Of a DNA stretch of 17,092 nucleotides, positions 14,899 through 17,092 are shown one piece after another. The notes beneath the pieces were generated by a model. The model had not been told where the DNA came from, ran no database searches, and worked only from the letters and a program-made list of their open reading frames with translations. How positions within the stretch are numbered: position 1 is the stretch's first letter; each line of letters begins with the position of its first letter. The position numbers were made by a program, and so were the translations under genes. This stretch comes from Lachnospiraceae bacterium (GTDB taxonomy: Bacteria > Bacillota > Clostridia > Lachnospirales > Lachnospiraceae): assembly GCA_003542935.1 (NCBI GenBank), contig DPJQ01000243.1, positions 1,293 through 18,384 of the forward strand, read 5' to 3'.

Positions 14899-16752
14899 TC
14901 ACACTTCCTCTTTTTTCTTCTCGCGGCACAGCCACACAAAATCATGGCCCTCCAGCCAGAACATCTCGCCTTTTAGCACTCTCTTGTTAAGCATATCCTC
15001 ATAGCAGTCCCCCTCTTCCAGTATCACCGTCTTCCCGTCCCCGCCGAAATTGAAGAACCCTTTCATGAGAAACTCTTCCGTCTCCCGCAGGATACAGATC
15101 AGGGAGGGATCCCCCATATCCACAGTAGCCACAGACGCTTCCGCGTCAAATACCGCAGATTTCTTCCGGGTCATGACCAAAGCCCCCAGTGCCGAGAACA
15201 GACGGCCCTCCACAGAGTCCGGATCCTTGATATTTTTCTCCAGTTCCCAACGGAAAGCTCCGCGGTGGATATAGCGGGAATCCTGGTTTTTCTCCCAGTC
15301 CTCTTTGTATGTATAATCGTTGACCTGGCCTACCTCATCGCCGCTGTACAGCATGGGAATACCGGACTGGGCCAGCATATATGCGTGGAGCATCACATCC
15401 AGACGTATGGCACGCTCCATTTTCTCCGGATTATTCTCAAATCCGGCGCTCTCGATCCCGCACATGGAAGCCACCGTGCCGCAGAATCTGGCATCCTGGG
15501 TCACCGCATCGTCATTATAAAGTTCACCGCGGCTCTCGCTGCCCGGAAATTTCCCTGTATAGTAATCGTTCAGGAAACGTTTATGGAGCGCTTCGTCCAT
15601 TCCCCAATATTTGAGCGTGCCGTAGTCCAGACCCCAGCCAATATCATCGTGGCAGCGCAGATAATTCAGAAAAGTATATTCCCTCGGAAGGGAAGATACC
15701 GTATCCAGCTGCATCTTCAGCAAACGCGTATCCTGCGTTGCCAGGCTGTGCCAGATGGTAGCCATCGTTGTGACGTTATACAGCATATGGCATTCCGGCT
15801 TCTCCACCGTTCCGAAATAGGGCACCACTTTCTCCGGCTCCATGACCACCTCGCCCAGCAGCGCCACGCCGGGACACACAATCTCGCCGATCATGCGCAT
15901 CATCCGGACGATGGTATGTACCTGGGGCAGGTTGCGGCTCTGGGTTCCCAGCTCCTTCCATATGTATGGCACGGCATCGATCCTTATGATGTCAATACCC
16001 TGATTGGCCAAATACAGGAAATTGTACATCATCTCGTTGAACACGCGGGGATTTCTGTAATTCAGATCCCACTGGTACGGATAGAATGTAGTCATGACAA
16101 AATGTTTCATATCCTCGATGTAGGTAAAATTGCCCGGAGCCGTGGTGGGAAACACCTGGGGCACCGTCTGCTCGTATCTGGCCGGGATATCATAGCTGTC
16201 AAAACAGAAATACCGGCTCATATACTCTCCCTCACCGGCCCTGGCCCGTCTGGCCCACTCGTGCTCCTCCGAAGTGTGGTTCATCACGAAATCCATACAG
16301 ACACTGATCTCCTTGCGATGGCACAGTTCCGTGAGCTCTGCCAGATCCTCCATGGTTCCCAGATCCGGCCGTACCTTCCTGAAATCCGACACTGCATAAC
16401 CGCCGTCAGACCGGCCCTTAGGAGTGTCCAGAAACGGCATCAGGTGGAGACAGTTCACTTTGCAGGAACGAATGTAATCCAGCTTATCCCTGACTCCCGG
16501 TATGTCTCCTGCAAAATTGTCTATATACAGCATCATCCCCAGCATATCTTTTTGCCGAAACCAGTCCGGCTGCTTTTCGCGTTTCGCATCACGATTACGG
16601 AGGCTTACCTTCCGCTGCCGGTAATACTCATACATCTGAGTACACAGTTCAGAAAACATGGAATCATTCCCATACAGTTCCATATACAGCCAGCGCAGCT
16701 CGTCATGATGCCGCTGTAATCTCTGCCGAAAAATCTCATCTAGCTTTGACAT
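14899..16752 (-). CDS. GH13 amylosucrase / sucrose-hydrolase-like enzyme
   Basis: A cytosolic GH13 enzyme of 617 residues, close in order and wording to Neisseria amylosucrase (GH13_4). It has an N-terminal helical region (about 1-65), then the TIM barrel. Key residues are the nucleophile Asp259 in IRIDAVPYIWKELGT, the acid/base Glu301 in LLGEVVMEP, and Asp369 in CHDDIGW. Asp116 (SDGGYAVSDF) and Arg493 (QDSRYIHR) correspond to the salt bridge that shapes the sucrose-specific pocket in amylosucrase. It should cleave sucrose, either by hydrolysis or with glucan synthesis; sequence alone does not decide. The ATG at 16752 has GGAGGGG about 7 bases upstream; the frame is open to 16800. In this locus it would process sucrose left after galactose removal from raffinose. 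Confidence 0.93.
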   Translation of the reverse strand: MSKLDEIFRQRLQRHHDELRWLYMELYGNDSMFSELCTQMYEYYRQRKVSLRNRDAKREKQPDWFRQKDMLGMMLYIDNFAGDIPGVRDKLDYIRSCKVNCLHLMPFLDTPKGRSDGGYAVSDFRKVRPDLGTMEDLAELTELCHRKEISVCMDFVMNHTSEEHEWARRARAGEGEYMSRYFCFDSYDIPARYEQTVPQVFPTTAPGNFTYIEDMKHFVMTTFYPYQWDLNYRNPRVFNEMMYNFLYLANQGIDIIRIDAVPYIWKELGTQSRNLPQVHTIVRMMRMIGEIVCPGVALLGEVVMEPEKVVPYFGTVEKPECHMLYNVTTMATIWHSLATQDTRLLKMQLDTVSSLPREYTFLNYLRCHDDIGWGLDYGTLKYWGMDEALHKRFLNDYYTGKFPGSESRGELYNDDAVTQDARFCGTVASMCGIESAGFENNPEKMERAIRLDVMLHAYMLAQSGIPMLYSGDEVGQVNDYTYKEDWEKNQDSRYIHRGAFRWELEKNIKDPDSVEGRLFSALGALVMTRKKSAVFDAEASVATVDMGDPSLICILRETEEFLMKGFFNFGGDGKTVILEEGDCYEDMLNKRVLKGEMFWLEGHDFVWLCREKKKEEV

Positions 16753-16769
16753 AGTTTTCCCCTCCAGCA

Positions 16770-16805
16770 AACGATTGTCATATAGTATGCAGTATGTCAA
16801 TCGTT
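16770..16805. promoter_or_regulatory. long dyad in the GH13 leader, candidate operator
   Basis: Arms AACGATTGTCAT (16770-16781) and ATGTCAATCGTT (16794-16805) are inverted repeats that match at 11 of 12 positions across a 12-base centre. It sits between the candidate promoter and the ribosome site. One arm includes CGATTGACATA on the minus strand, shared exactly with the transporter promoter. A dimeric or tetrameric repressor could bind here. Confidence 0.55.
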
Positions 16806-16823
16806 AATCATATAAGCATCTGT

Positions 16824-16852
16824 ATTGTATCATAAAATCCGTCCAATATTCA
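16824..16852 (-). promoter_or_regulatory. candidate extended -10 promoter for the GH13 gene
   Basis: TACAAT (16824-16829) is preceded by TGA, an extended -10. The -35 region 17 bases upstream (TGAATA, 16847-16852) matches only 3 of 6. A TTGACA at 16795-16800 lacks a -10 at proper distance. The proposed start would place the long dyad in the leader. Confidence 0.4.
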
Positions 16853-16925
16853 CTATATTTTTGTATAAAAATTTATTTTCTCTAATTTGACGGTTTTTTT
16901 TAACACACTGCCCTCTTTTTTTCTG

Positions 16926-16937
16926 GTAACAGTTCAG
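16926..16937. repeat. GTAACAGTTCAG motif, one base from the MITE terminal repeat
   Basis: It differs at one position from the GTAACTGTTCAG end of the 99-bp element, and lies 145 bases before a true copy of that end in the same orientation. No matching right end or target duplication is found in between. It could be a diverged element end or chance. TTCAGC (16932-16937) and GCTGAA (16950-16955) make a small hairpin here. Confidence 0.35.
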
Positions 16938-17030
16938 CCTGCGGCGAAGAGCTGAAGTGATTTTCCCACGCCTTGAAAAGCGGGGAATAACGGTCTGTTA
17001 AGTTTATCCCGGTTGAAACTGAGCCGCACC

Positions 17031-17059
17031 TTGCCACCTTCGGCCAGGTATGCTAAAAT
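17031..17059 (+). promoter_or_regulatory. strong plus-strand promoter directed out of the window
   Basis: TTGCCA (17031-17036), a 17-base spacer and TAAAAT (17054-17059) preceded by TGC match sigma-A consensus at 5 of 6 in each hexamer. The -10 context TATGCTAAAAT resembles that of the N-acetyltransferase (TATGCTATAAT). Its gene would lie beyond the right edge. A MITE-like copy begins 12 bases after the -10, close to the start point. Confidence 0.6.
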
Positions 17060-17070
17060 GAAATAATTAC

Positions 17071-17092
17071 GTAACTGTTCAGTACCTTCACA
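17071..17092. mobile_element. partial second copy of the MITE-like element, cut by window edge
   Basis: All 22 bases to the window end are identical to the reverse complement of 4584-4605, including the 12-bp terminal repeat. The expected 8-bp target duplication to the left is ATAATTAC (17063-17070); its partner lies outside the window. Confidence 0.8.

Larger units (their letters stand above)
16753..17092. other. intergenic region at the right edge
   Basis: No gene was found in these 340 bases. They hold the GH13 leader with a long dyad, a candidate GH13 promoter, an AT-rich stretch, a GTAACAGTTCAG motif resembling the MITE end, a plus-strand promoter, and the start of a MITE-like copy cut by the window. 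Confidence 0.6.

Noticed and set aside
15265..16719. 484-codon plus-strand open frame
   Set aside because: It lies entirely antisense to the GH13 gene, whose catalytic motifs are clear, and its translation has no recognisable features.

Overview
The window looks like chromosomal DNA from a Gram-positive gut anaerobe of the Lachnospiraceae type (Clostridia). This is inferred from moderate-GC genes with strong AGGAGG-like ribosome sites, AT-rich spacers, DUF624/YesL-type and cytidylate-kinase-like proteins, and an msm-type sugar importer without its own ATPase. I cannot name the genus. No tRNA, rRNA, CRISPR array or intact transposase was found.

Left part (1-5506). On the minus strand, phosphoglycerate mutase gpmI is followed by a 57-residue charged protein and an AAA/ABC-type ATPase that runs off the left edge. 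Upstream of gpmI, also on the minus strand, are a cytidylate-kinase-like protein and an alpha/beta hydrolase. The hydrolase and a divergent plus-strand arylamine N-acetyltransferase share a 374-base spacer. That spacer holds a 99-bp MITE-like element with 12-bp terminal inverted repeats and an exact 8-bp target duplication.

Centre (5512-13888). This is an alpha-galactoside (raffinose-type) locus. In transcription order on the minus strand it has a lipoprotein sugar-binding protein, two MalF/MalG-type permeases and a cytoplasmic GH36 alpha-galactosidase. Hairpins lie after the binding-protein gene and before the alpha-galactosidase, so its parts are probably expressed at different levels. A DUF624 membrane protein and an overlapping single-pass membrane protein of unknown function run divergently from the binding protein. 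They converge on a LacI-family repressor.

Right part (14119-17092). A 208-residue protein of unknown function sits behind a good match to a flagellar sigma-28 (SigD/FliA) promoter and ends at a strong terminator. Next comes a GH13 enzyme of the amylosucrase/sucrose-hydrolase group with its catalytic and sucrose-pocket residues intact. The pathway reads as import of raffinose-family sugars, removal of galactose by the GH36 enzyme, and splitting of the released sucrose by the GH13 enzyme. An 11-base identity between the importer and GH13 upstream regions hints at shared control. The right edge has a strong plus-strand promoter and, 12 bases past its -10, the first 22 bases of a second copy of the MITE-like element.
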